DNA from: MWEH01 sp964392385
GTDB lineage: Bacteria; Bacillota; Clostridia; Christensenellales; DTU072
Direction: 5' to 3'
Assembly: GCA_964392385.1 (NCBI GenBank)
Contig: CAYMPR010000052.1
Span: forward strand, 1-6,310
DNA length: 6,310 nucleotides
The position numbers and the translations under genes are program-made. Shown here in pieces: positions 1 to 6,310 of this stretch (positions are counted from its first letter, which is position 1; every line of letters starts with the position of its first letter). The notes below the pieces were generated by a model. The model was not told the DNA's origin. It did not search any database and was given only the letters and a program-made list of their open reading frames with translations.

Positions 1-900
1 TCCCTTTTCATAACTTGCTCTTGCACTCCCTTTTATATCGATATATGCTCTTGCTTCATCGCTCCAAGAAAATGACACGCCTCCATTAGTTATCCCATTA
101 ACCTCTACACCATTTAAGGTGCCCTCGGGCATAGGCTTTATATATGTACTTTCAAATACTAATGCTTTAGGCCCACTCCTAAACCTGTCTTCTACATACA
201 CTTTGTAATTCCCACTTGTTCTAAATTGATAAATAAATCTATCTACACTAATAGCTGCACCATAATCATCAGAAGATAAAACTTGGTAACTAGTGCCATC
301 TAGCGACTTTTCTATTTGAATTTTAGTAATACTATTTACTAGATCGCTTGAGGGAATAACTAGCACACTCATCCTTTTTAATATGCCATCAGTAGAATAT
401 TCTACGTTTGCAGGATTAAGTGAGATGTTTACCTCTATTTCAGGAGAAAGCCCAAATCTATTAACTGCACCAACAAAATATTTACCTGACCCTAAAATGC
501 TAATATGCTCGTCTTTATTAACTAAATCCAAAATATTGCCGCTTGTGTCTTTGACATAGAAATATCCATTAGCCTCCGTTTCTTCATTTATAGCAACACT
601 TATCCCATCTGGAAAATAGTATGGGGAAACATCACTACTTGTTTCTATGTACCCCGATAATCCTTCAGAATTGACCACTTCTTCGCCAAGTCTTATATAT
701 ATACTTGGACATGAAGTGATTATTTTAATGTTTCTTACTAACGAGTTATTAAATTCATCTAAAAATTCAACACTGTGAGATCCTGGAGTATAATACTTCC
801 CAGTAACTTCTATCTCATCAATAAAACATTTTATCCCCTCTACAACATCTATTCCCTTAAGAATTAGATCCTCTTTTGCAATTGAAATATATATATCTTC
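1..900 (-). other. C-proximal Ig-like/beta-rich segments, cut by the window edge
   Basis: Residues 1042-1341 hold several beta-rich stretches of another Ig-like style. One ends in TPGSHSVEFLDEFNN (near 1079-1093), another in GSGKYFVGAVNRFG, and one resembling a fibronectin III or Ig fold contains IQIEKSLDGTSYQVLSS and SGNYKVYVEDRF. The last begins near Pro1299 with EGTLNGVEVNG and TNGGVSFSW, a common opening of bacterial Ig-like units, and is cut off at the edge. At least the remainder of that unit and any anchor must lie outside. Confidence 0.6.
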
Positions 901-3900
901 CCATTCAGCTACTTCACTAGGCTCTTTTTCAAAATATCTAACCTTTGTAACTTTCTTTTCAGCATAAGACAAGGCTACCTCATATATTCTAGCTTCTGTA
1001 AAGTAGGCAGATGCAACACTTGGATTATCAGAAGACTTATATATGTAATATTCACCTGGCTTTGCGTTTATACTATCAACCGAGTCCATCATAACGCCAG
1101 TATTCCATATTTCTCCCGTTGCCCAAGATGCAAATATAACTCCTTCTGCTTCCTCGTTTAAACTTGCATTTATGGCACTTTCATAGGAGGCGTAAGATAA
1201 AGTTTTACTCTTTAATTCAACTTCAAACCATTCCTCTATGGGGTATTTTTCAATGCCCATTTCATAGTAGGAAGTAAAGTATTTTCTCTCCTGGTTCCCC
1301 GCCAAATCCCTTGCTAAAATATTGTATGTTCCTTGATAAATAGTATTTACTACTTGCCCAGATATAATCTCCACTCCATTAATTTCTATATAACTTGCAT
1401 CGCTAGCAATAACCGTAACTTGACCAATCTCATCAACGTTTTCTAGTCCAATTATTTCAATTGTTGGAGCAGTTCTATCTAAAAATATTCTTTGAGTATT
1501 AGAGAAATTTCCAGCTAAATCCTTTGCTCTAAATGCATATTCCCCTTCGCCCGACAGTATTGAGCCAATGGAAAAACTACTATACTCAACGGCTCCTGGA
1601 AGCATTACTTCAATACAAAAAATGTCAGTATCTGGAGAGTAAAAAGTCACACAATTTCTATTTGAATATACACTTCCATAGTACGCTTCAAAGTCACTAG
1701 GATATACCGGAGAACTAATATCGTTTACTGATACATATATGTTTCCAGTGGGCAAAGTCACATCGTAATTAACGCTGATCTCATCGCTTTCATTTCCAGC
1801 CAAATCTAGGCATTTAAAGAAATACTCGCCTTCAATCTCATCGCCGCTAAAATCTGTTTCTTTTGTATATGTTTCCCAATTTATACTATTTGGATACTTA
1901 ATATATGCTTTATCAACATTTGTGTGGTCATCTACTCCCTCGAAATAGAATGAAGTATTAATATATGAACCACTATTTAACGAGCTTCCATTTTGATAAA
2001 TATATCCCCTGGGAATAGTCCTATCAAGAGTAACCGTTTTCACTTCACTTACATTATTAGCCTTATCGTAAGCTATAAAGGAATACTCACCTTCACCATA
2101 TATTGGTATGTTTTCGCCAAGATTTATGTACCCCGTTTGACCAGGCATTTTTACCTTGTATTCTTTAATTCCACTACCAATATCTTCTCCCCGAAACAAC
2201 ATAGATTCAGCGGATATATATCTTTTTTGGCTTACGTTTCCATTTACCTCAATACTCCCAATTGGCAAAGTGTTATCAAAAAATACTGATACTTCACTAG
2301 ATAAATTGTCACCCATATCAAAGCATCTAAAAGCGTATATTCCGTTATCTCCAGAAGATATACTTGTCCCTTTATATTGCCTCCAATTGTCGTCCGATGG
2401 TGTTTTCCACTGCATTAGTTTTATGCCGTTAATGTCGCTTGCCACATACTTAAATGATCCATTTGTATATTCACCTTCAACTAGCTCTCCTTCCAGGTTT
2501 TCTATTTTCCCAACTGGAATACTTTTATCTATAACAAAAGAAGCAACTTCAGAAATGTTACCAGCTAAATCTTCAGCATATACAAAACTTTCTCCTTCAA
2601 TTCCACATAAAACTTCACCCTGATACTCGGTATATATTTCAGCACCTGGCACCATTAAAAATATCTTCTTGATACCATAGTTATCATCCCCATAGCATAA
2701 AAAATCCTCTTTACTAATGTGTCCGTAAGGAACTAGCATTCCTTGTAGTTCCAAGGTAACATAGGGCAATACTCTATCAATAACTACTCTTCTTTCTAGC
2801 GATACATTTCCTGCATTATCTATAGCTTTAAATAGATATACTCCCTCTACTCCTACTTCCCCACCTTGAACATATTTCTCATATTCACTTGATCCTGGTC
2901 TTTTTATATAGGTTTCCTTAATTCCACTACTATCCTCTGCGCTATATGAAACATATTGCTTGTTTGTATATTCGCTACTAACTATCCCTACTTGGCTATA
3001 TATATCCCCCAAAGGTTTTACCCTATCTAATGTTATATATATCCTATTCGACTCGTTTCCGGCTAAATCAATTCCATAAATCTCATACATCCCTTCGCTA
3101 CTAAGTAAAGTCCCTTCATTGTAGCCAGAAAACGTCGTTTTTAACGGCTCCTTTACTCTTAAGGTAACATTCCCACCAAGCGCATCTTCCCCTTCAAAAT
3201 ATATGCTTTCTGCGTTTGAATACTCTAAAGTAATCTCTCCTAACCCATTCCCAAATCCTTTTACAATAGGCTTAACATCATCTCTAGTTATCTTATGAGG
3301 CGCAGACACATTGCCAGCTTTATCTGTTGCAATAAACAAATATTCNNNNNNNNNNNNNNNNNNNNNNNNNNNNNNNNNNNNNNNNNNNNNNNNNNNNNNN
3401 NNNNNNNNNNNNNNNNNNNNNNNNNNNNNNNNNNNNNNNNNNNNNCCAGACGCAATATTTACTCCATTTGCTTTTAAGGAGTATGAAGGAGCTGTTCCAT
3501 CCACTTCGAACCTATACAAATAATTAAATACACAAATTGAAGTTACCGTTGGCTTATATGAAAAAGATATATTTATTTCATAATTTCCATCTTCAAGGGG
3601 AGCTGTATGTAACAAGCCAATTGGTCCACTTATTGCTTGGTTTATTACCACCGAGCCATTCTTTTTCATTGTAAAATTACTAGCGTTTGTCTCCTTATAT
3701 GCACTGACACCTATTAGATACCAAGAAAAATTAAATATAGTATCCATTGCTGCTTCATAATACTCGCCAGTACTATGCTCTGATTCCATTCTAGCTTTAG
3801 CAATTAATACACTTCCGTGTCTAATTTCACTTCCAATTCCCCCACCCTCATTATGTAGTCCATATGGGCCATCTTCTACCCATGTGTATTCGCCACATAG

Positions 3901-4023
3901 GTAATACGTTGAGCTAGTTTCTACTAGTGCGTCAGCTCTTCCTATTTCTCCTCCACCCGTTACACTAATAATCCCAATAACAGCAATTAACGCTAGCATT
4001 ATCCCTATTATTTTCCTTATCAT
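1..4023 (-). CDS. Large secreted Ig-like repeat surface protein (3' end missing)
   Basis: One reading frame stays open from ATG 4023 to the left edge, 1341 codons, with no stop on either side of the N run; the gene's end lies outside. In order it has a signal peptide (1-32), an unnamed domain (33-174), nine Ig-like units (175-918) that mostly open with D-[RKN]-x-x-P and close with D-[LNKM]-A-G-N-x-S, a non-repeat domain (about 919-1041), and further beta-rich Ig-like segments to 1341. Such arrays are typical of exported surface proteins and adhesins of Gram-positive bacteria. No cell-wall anchor can be seen because the C-terminus is cut off. The gene follows the conjugation coupling gene by 127 bases on the same strand with no terminator, so co-transcription is likely. 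I infer a role in cell-cell or cell-surface contact during conjugation; no catalytic motif is visible. An in-frame TAA at 4042-4044 limits any upstream extension. Secretion and fold are well supported; function is not. Confidence 0.93.
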   Translation of the reverse strand, partial: MIRKIIGIMLALIAVIGIISVTGGGEIGRADALVETSSTYYLCGEYTWVEDGPYGLHNEGGGIGSEIRHGSVLIAKARMESEHSTGEYYEAAMDTIFNFSWYLIGVSAYKETNASNFTMKKNGSVVINQAISGPIGLLHTAPLEDGNYEINISFSYKPTVTSICVFNYLYRFEVDGTAPSYSLKANGVNIASXXXXXXXXXXXXXXXXXXXXXXXXXXXXXXXXXXEYLFIATDKAGNVSAPHKITRDDVKPIVKGFGNGLGEITLEYSNAESIYFEGEDALGGNVTLRVKEPLKTTFSGYNEGTLLSSEGMYEIYGIDLAGNESNRIYITLDRVKPLGDIYSQVGIVSSEYTNKQYVSYSAEDSSGIKETYIKRPGSSEYEKYVQGGEVGVEGVYLFKAIDNAGNVSLERRVVIDRVLPYVTLELQGMLVPYGHISKEDFLCYGDDNYGIKKIFLMVPGAEIYTEYQGEVLCGIEGESFVYAEDLAGNISEVASFVIDKSIPVGKIENLEGELVEGEYTNGSFKYVASDINGIKLMQWKTPSDDNWRQYKGTSISSGDNGIYAFRCFDMGDNLSSEVSVFFDNTLPIGSIEVNGNVSQKRYISAESMLFRGEDIGSGIKEYKVKMPGQTGYINLGENIPIYGEGEYSFIAYDKANNVSEVKTVTLDRTIPRGYIYQNGSSLNSGSYINTSFYFEGVDDHTNVDKAYIKYPNSINWETYTKETDFSGDEIEGEYFFKCLDLAGNESDEISVNYDVTLPTGNIYVSVNDISSPVYPSDFEAYYGSVYSNRNCVTFYSPDTDIFCIEVMLPGAVEYSSFSIGSILSGEGEYAFRAKDLAGNFSNTQRIFLDRTAPTIEIIGLENVDEIGQVTVIASDASYIEINGVEIISGQVVNTIYQGTYNILARDLAGNQERKYFTSYYEMGIEKYPIEEWFEVELKSKTLSYASYESAINASLNEEAEGVIFASWATGEIWNTGVMMDSVDSINAKPGEYYIYKSSDNPSVASAYFTEARIYEVALSYAEKKVTKVRYFEKEPSEVAEWEDIYISIAKEDLILKGIDVVEGIKCFIDEIEVTGKYYTPGSHSVEFLDEFNNSLVRNIKIITSCPSIYIRLGEEVVNSEGLSGYIETSSDVSPYYFPDGISVAINEETEANGYFYVKDTSGNILDLVNKDEHISILGSGKYFVGAVNRFGLSPEIEVNISLNPANVEYSTDGILKRMSVLVIPSSDLVNSITKIQIEKSLDGTSYQVLSSDDYGAAISVDRFIYQFRTSGNYKVYVEDRFRSGPKALVFESTYIKPMPEGTLNGVEVNGITNGGVSFSWSDEARAYIDIKGSARASYEKG
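901..1269 (-). other. Non-repeat domain after the Ig-like array
   Basis: Residues about 919-1041 break the repeat pattern. Visible landmarks are YPIEEWFEV (927-935), SYASYESAI (943-951), ASWATGEIWNTGVMMDS (965-981), NAKPGEYYIYKSS (986-998) and AYFTEARIYEVALSYAEK (1006-1023), followed by RYFEKEP. The mix of Trp, Tyr and predicted helices suggests a compact alpha/beta module. From memory, similar segments sit between Ig-like repeats in other large Bacillota surface proteins, but I cannot give a family name or a function. Confidence 0.55.
1270..3501 (-). repeat. Array of nine diverged Ig-like repeat units
   Basis: The units are coding repeats. Their boundaries, taken at the opening D-x-x-x-P, are 3283-3501 (contains the gap), 3028-3282, 2779-3027, 2530-2778, 2278-2529, 2026-2277, 1765-2025, 1480-1764 and 1270-1479. 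The six from 3282 down to 1765 encode 83 to 87 residues each; the next is 95 and the last about 70. A typical unit runs D-R-T-x-P-x-G-x-I, then a Y-[TI] strand, a D-x-x-G-I turn, a Y-x-x-x-P-[GNS] hairpin, G-E-G-x-Y-x-F, and D-L-A-G-N-x-S. Copies differ throughout and I saw no near-identical stretches at DNA level, so the array looks old rather than freshly expanded. The fourth and fifth full units have altered closing motifs (DMGDN, DKANN). Confidence 0.88.
3346..3445. other. Assembly gap (100 N) inside the repeat gene
   Basis: Exactly 100 undetermined bases interrupt the first Ig-like unit, between codons for ASG and EYLFIATDKAGN. The same minus-strand frame is open on both sides, so the true length is probably 1 modulo 3, as 100 is. 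A round 100 is a common placeholder for a gap of unknown size. Protein sequences spanning it on any frame are not real. Confidence 0.97.
3502..3927 (-). other. Unnamed N-terminal domain of the repeat protein
   Basis: Residues 33-174 lie between the signal peptide and the first Ig-like unit and do not follow the repeat pattern. The segment is rich in Gly, Tyr and Ser, with features such as GEYTWVEDGPYGLH near the start, FTMKKNGSVV and SGPIGLLHTAPL in the middle, and YEINISFSY followed by YLYRFEVDGTAP leading into the first repeat. The alternating hydrophobic pattern suggests a beta-sandwich, perhaps ligand binding. I do not recognise a named family. Confidence 0.6.
3928..4023 (-). other. Sec signal peptide of the repeat protein
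   Basis: The N-terminus has a short basic region (Arg3, Lys4), a hydrophobic core from Ile5 to Val21, and a polar Gly-rich stretch. It ends in Ala-Asp-Ala at 30-32, a good A-x-A signal peptidase I site, giving a mature start at Leu33. There is no Cys at the cleavage site, so it is not a lipoprotein. This organisation also supports the choice of ATG 4023 over the later Met9, which would lose the basic residues. Confidence 0.8.
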
Positions 4024-4037
4024 ATATATATTCTTTT

Positions 4038-4043
4038 CCCCTT
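4038..4043 (-). promoter_or_regulatory. Candidate ribosome binding site of the repeat protein
   Basis: On the minus strand AAGGGG precedes ATG 4023 by 14 bases, longer than the usual 5 to 10. The intervening sequence is GAAAAGAA plus an alternating AT run. The purine block is the best candidate; a weaker AAAAGAA lies closer. The in-frame TAA at 4042-4044 overlaps it and excludes a start farther upstream. Confidence 0.45.
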
Positions 4044-4051
4044 ATCTTTTT

Positions 4052-4082
4052 AAGAATTATCTCGTCTTCTTTATACAGCTCT
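4052..4082 (-). repeat. Degenerate direct copy of the coupling-gene 3' end (spacer copy)
   Basis: These 31 bases match 4160-4190, inside the last codons of the coupling gene, at 26 of 31 positions, with the first 12 identical. The offset is 108 bases (36 codons), so both copies read in the same frame: LYKEDEIIL in the spacer and LYKADEIIL in the gene. Overlapping this copy, 4040-4054 is a 15-base exact match to 4238-4252, also in frame (66 codons apart, LKKIR). Confidence 0.7.
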
Positions 4083-4150
4083 AGCCTTTTCCCTTATTCC
4101 CCGATGATTTTCTCACCCAAGCTATATATTCCCATCCTTACCCATAAACC

Positions 4151-6310
4151 CTATATCGCAAGAATTATCTCATCTGCCTTATAAAGCCCTGCAACAATCT
4201 CATCTTGCCCACCCCTTAATGCTCTATCTCTAATGATCCTTATCTTTTTAAGTGCCAATTTAATATCCCCATCTTCTAATAGAGCTAGTATTTCCTCTAC
4301 TTCTTCAAATCCTATGATTTTATCCAGAATCTCGACTAGCTTAACTAGATAGTCTTTGCCATTTCCCTTTATCCTTTTTATTTTCTTTTCAACCTTGAGA
4401 TCTAATTCTCTAGCGATTTCAAGGACACTTCTTTTTTTCATATCATAAAAAACATCTTCTTCATCAAAGTATCTAGCTTTTGTGTCTTTTAAATATGAGG
4501 GGTTAAACTTTAAAACCTTACACTCGAAACTGGGCGTAAAGCGTGTCTTTAAGGGATTAAAACCAAATACAGTAACTACTGCGTTTCCCATATCTCCTGG
4601 CTTATTTAATCGCTGCAATTCACTAGGATATACAAGGGGTCTTTCTTCAAAAGAAAAATTCTCCGAATATTCTTCGCTCTTACTAGTAGAAGTCCCTACA
4701 CTTTTTTTCATTACTGCATAGTTACCACATCTTTTTGAAAAATCTTCAAGTGTCTTTTGATCTGTTGTTCCAATATATATTTGGACATTACAATTAGACT
4801 TTATTATCTCTGCAGCCTCACTCCCGTAAACCTTGGATAGCTGTGCATAACTTTGGACAACTAGCGTTAGCCAAATATTTCTGCTTCTTCCAACGGTTAC
4901 CATTTGTTCTAATTTATGTACGGGAGGGAGGTTTCCAAACTCATCTAAAATGAAATATACAGGTCTACTAAGTGTCAGATCCTTTTCCAAATTGGCTTTT
5001 GCAACTAATTCCTTATATGCTTGTAATATCAAAATAGAAGCAAGAGTATGTCTTGTTTCTTTCTCATCAGGAATCTGCAAGAAAATGGCAGTTGGCTTAT
5101 CGCCCATACAGCCAAAGTCAATTTCGTTACCCGATGTCATAGAGCAAATACCCATATCGGAAAACATTCCAAGCTTATCGTAAAGGGTAGTTAAATAGCT
5201 GTTTCTTGTGTTTTCTGCACTATTTAGTACTTGTCTTGCTAAACTTGCAGCTTTTGAAAGCACACCCCTACCACTAAAATACTTTTTAAGCCCTGCACAG
5301 TTTTTATCGCTATCAGTTGCAATCTTTGTAAGGTTATATAGGTTAAATCTATCTTCTCCCATACCAAGCTCTGCGTTCCCGCTATCTTCTAGCATAGCTA
5401 GAGCAATAGCTAGTGCAAAATTTCTTGCTCCCGACTCCCAAATTGGCTCATGCTTATTTATAATGGGACAAAGCCCGGAAACAATGTCGTGTAAATCCTC
5501 ATATGCTTCATCAAATAGCCGTTGCTTTTTTACGTTGCATTCGCCCACTGCATCCTCATATCTCCCGTATTCTTTCCCCTCAAAGCTATATACTCCCCTA
5601 TCTTCTAAAACCTTTATCTTTTCACTTGCTTCCAGCATTTCTTTATTTTTTCTATATATGGGGGTTAAAGGATTCCATTTAACTGAAGAAAATGGGCTTC
5701 TAAGATTAACCACCTTAACCTCATATCCCCTTTCTTCTAAGTCTTTTTGATGGAGCTGCGTAAGTTCCCCTTTAGGATCGGCTATAAGCATAGATGGTTT
5801 CATTCCAGTCTCACTAAGTACCCTTATAACTGGATTAATATATGCTGTAGTTTTTCCCGATCCTGTGGTTCCAATAACCATAGCGTGAGAAGCCCTTGCA
5901 AAATTTACCTCATATCTATCCCCCACTTCCTCAGCTCTTACCACCACGCCTTCCTTCCCTCTTTTCCCCATCTCCCTTATCTCAAGCATCTCAAAAGCTT
6001 TATCTCTTTCCCCCTCACCCAAAAAGCTACTATCTTCCAGATTTCCCCCCATCCTATCCTTTCCAGCATCAAGTAGCTTTTTACCCCTCTTACTCCAAAA
6101 CCTATCGTATTCCCTCGATAGCATCACTATTCCCGCTGCAACCACAGCCAGCCCCGCTACCCCAAAAGTTCTCTTATCTAGCATCACCCAAGGCCCTACA
6201 AACCTTCCTCCCCCAAGTGCAAGCGAGTTTAACACCGCCCCCACAACATACGAGACCACGACAATGCCAATCGCCCCAAGAATATATTTATAATATTTGC
6301 TAATCTTCAT
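4151..6310 (-). CDS. Type IV secretion coupling protein, VirD4/TraG-family ATPase
   Basis: This gene encodes the hexameric inner-membrane ATPase that docks relaxase-bound DNA to a type IV conjugation channel and powers its transfer. Two hydrophobic segments lie at residues about 10-32 and 48-64, followed by the cytosolic motor domain. The Walker A motif is GTTGSGKTT (147-155, Lys153), ADPKGEL follows at 177-183, and the Walker B motif is FILDEFGN (453-460, Asp456/Glu457). RSRNIWLTLVVQS (475-487) carries the conserved Gln486, and the motor core ends with IKSNCNVQIYIGT (503-514). Between KWNPL (211-215) and the CPI..IWESGARNF segment lies a charged stretch of about 55 residues, which I recall as normal in one Bacillota branch of the family. 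A charged helical tail of roughly 110 residues follows about residue 605. The ATG lies on the last bases of the window, so its ribosome site is unseen, but MKISKYYKYI leading into a membrane segment is a credible start. The gene ends in TAG. Function is very secure; the exact subfamily is not. Confidence 0.96.
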   Translation of the reverse strand: MKISKYYKYILGAIGIVVVSYVVGAVLNSLALGGGRFVGPWVMLDKRTFGVAGLAVVAAGIVMLSREYDRFWSKRGKKLLDAGKDRMGGNLEDSSFLGEGERDKAFEMLEIREMGKRGKEGVVVRAEEVGDRYEVNFARASHAMVIGTTGSGKTTAYINPVIRVLSETGMKPSMLIADPKGELTQLHQKDLEERGYEVKVVNLRSPFSSVKWNPLTPIYRKNKEMLEASEKIKVLEDRGVYSFEGKEYGRYEDAVGECNVKKQRLFDEAYEDLHDIVSGLCPIINKHEPIWESGARNFALAIALAMLEDSGNAELGMGEDRFNLYNLTKIATDSDKNCAGLKKYFSGRGVLSKAASLARQVLNSAENTRNSYLTTLYDKLGMFSDMGICSMTSGNEIDFGCMGDKPTAIFLQIPDEKETRHTLASILILQAYKELVAKANLEKDLTLSRPVYFILDEFGNLPPVHKLEQMVTVGRSRNIWLTLVVQSYAQLSKVYGSEAAEIIKSNCNVQIYIGTTDQKTLEDFSKRCGNYAVMKKSVGTSTSKSEEYSENFSFEERPLVYPSELQRLNKPGDMGNAVVTVFGFNPLKTRFTPSFECKVLKFNPSYLKDTKARYFDEEDVFYDMKKRSVLEIARELDLKVEKKIKRIKGNGKDYLVKLVEILDKIIGFEEVEEILALLEDGDIKLALKKIRIIRDRALRGGQDEIVAGLYKADEIILAI
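4160..4190 (-). repeat. Direct repeat partner at the 3' end of the coupling gene
   Basis: This is the partner of the spacer copy at 4052-4082. It encodes the LYKADEIIL residues near the coupling protein's C-terminus, a few codons before its TAG stop. Confidence 0.7.

Larger units (their letters stand above)
4024..4150 (-). other. Intergenic spacer with coding-like remnant, no terminator
   Basis: The 127 bases between the two genes contain no stem-loop followed by T's on the minus strand and no convincing promoter, consistent with read-through transcription. Continued in the coupling-gene frame, the spacer is open apart from TAG 4151-4153 and TAA 4094-4096. It gives a 13-codon ATG peptide (4135 to 4094, MGIYSLGEKIIGE), then after the TAA a charged stretch including LELYKEDEIILKKIRGKEY. 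This resembles the end of the coupling protein (LYKADEIIL, LKKIR). It may be a decayed gene end or small gene, or a leader peptide; I cannot decide which. Confidence 0.6.

Noticed and set aside
2156..2623. Plus-strand open frame of 155 codons
   Set aside because: It lies antisense to the continuous repeat-protein frame, whose Ig-like motifs are clear throughout; the plus translation has no recognisable motif.
3001..3045. Alternating TATATA tracts here and at many other sites, considered as AT repeats or regulatory boxes
   Set aside because: Inside the gene they follow from consecutive Ile (ATA) and Tyr (TAT) codons in beta strands such as IYI, so codon use explains them.
3295..3523. Plus-strand frames crossing the N run
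   Set aside because: They exist only because unknown bases contain no stop codons, and both flanks belong to the minus-strand gene.
4024..4150. Promoter or intrinsic terminator between the two genes
   Set aside because: A TGTATAAA near 4071-4078 on the minus strand resembles an extended -10 but has no credible -35 at a suitable distance; no GC-rich hairpin with a T tract was found.
5208..5750. Plus-strand open frame of 180 codons, rich in Ser and Leu
   Set aside because: Antisense shadow of the VirD4-type ATPase core. The Ser/Leu/Phe-rich content is what the complement of a Lys/Glu-rich gene gives.
5747..6303. Two overlapping plus-strand frames rich in Pro, Ser and His
   Set aside because: They mirror the purine-rich start of the coupling gene; the polypyrimidine complement yields Pro/Ser/Leu strings with no domain.

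Overview
The window is AT-rich, reads entirely on the minus strand and looks like part of a conjugative element (integrative element or plasmid) of a Bacillota-type bacterium. That assignment rests on three things: a coupling protein of the TraG/VirD4 type seen in low-GC Gram-positive conjugative elements, heavy use of AGA, ATA and TTA codons, and a large Sec-exported protein built from Ig-like repeats. I cannot name a genus. A run of exactly 100 N shows that this is a draft scaffold.

Read in the direction of transcription (right to left), there are two genes. First is a complete 719-codon type IV secretion coupling protein ATPase (6310 to 4151), the inner-membrane motor that links relaxase-bound DNA to a conjugation channel. 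After a 127-base spacer with no visible terminator comes a very large gene (4023 to the left edge, at least 1341 codons with its 3' end missing). It encodes a secreted repeat protein: signal peptide, an N-terminal domain I cannot name, nine consecutive Ig-like units of about 70 to 95 residues, a distinct non-repeat domain, and further Ig-like segments running off the window. The assembly gap falls in the first Ig-like unit, and the reading frame is the same on both sides of it.

The order and missing terminator suggest co-transcription. The simplest joint model is that the coupling protein drives DNA transfer while the repeat protein acts outside the cell, possibly as an adhesin that helps donor and recipient cells meet. 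The second half of that model is inference. The spacer is not featureless: it carries a degenerate, in-frame copy of the coupling gene's 3' end. The first few hundred bases of the coupling gene are also clearly GC-richer than the rest of the window. I see no RNA genes, CRISPR arrays, insertion sequences or attachment sites, and no real genes on the plus strand.
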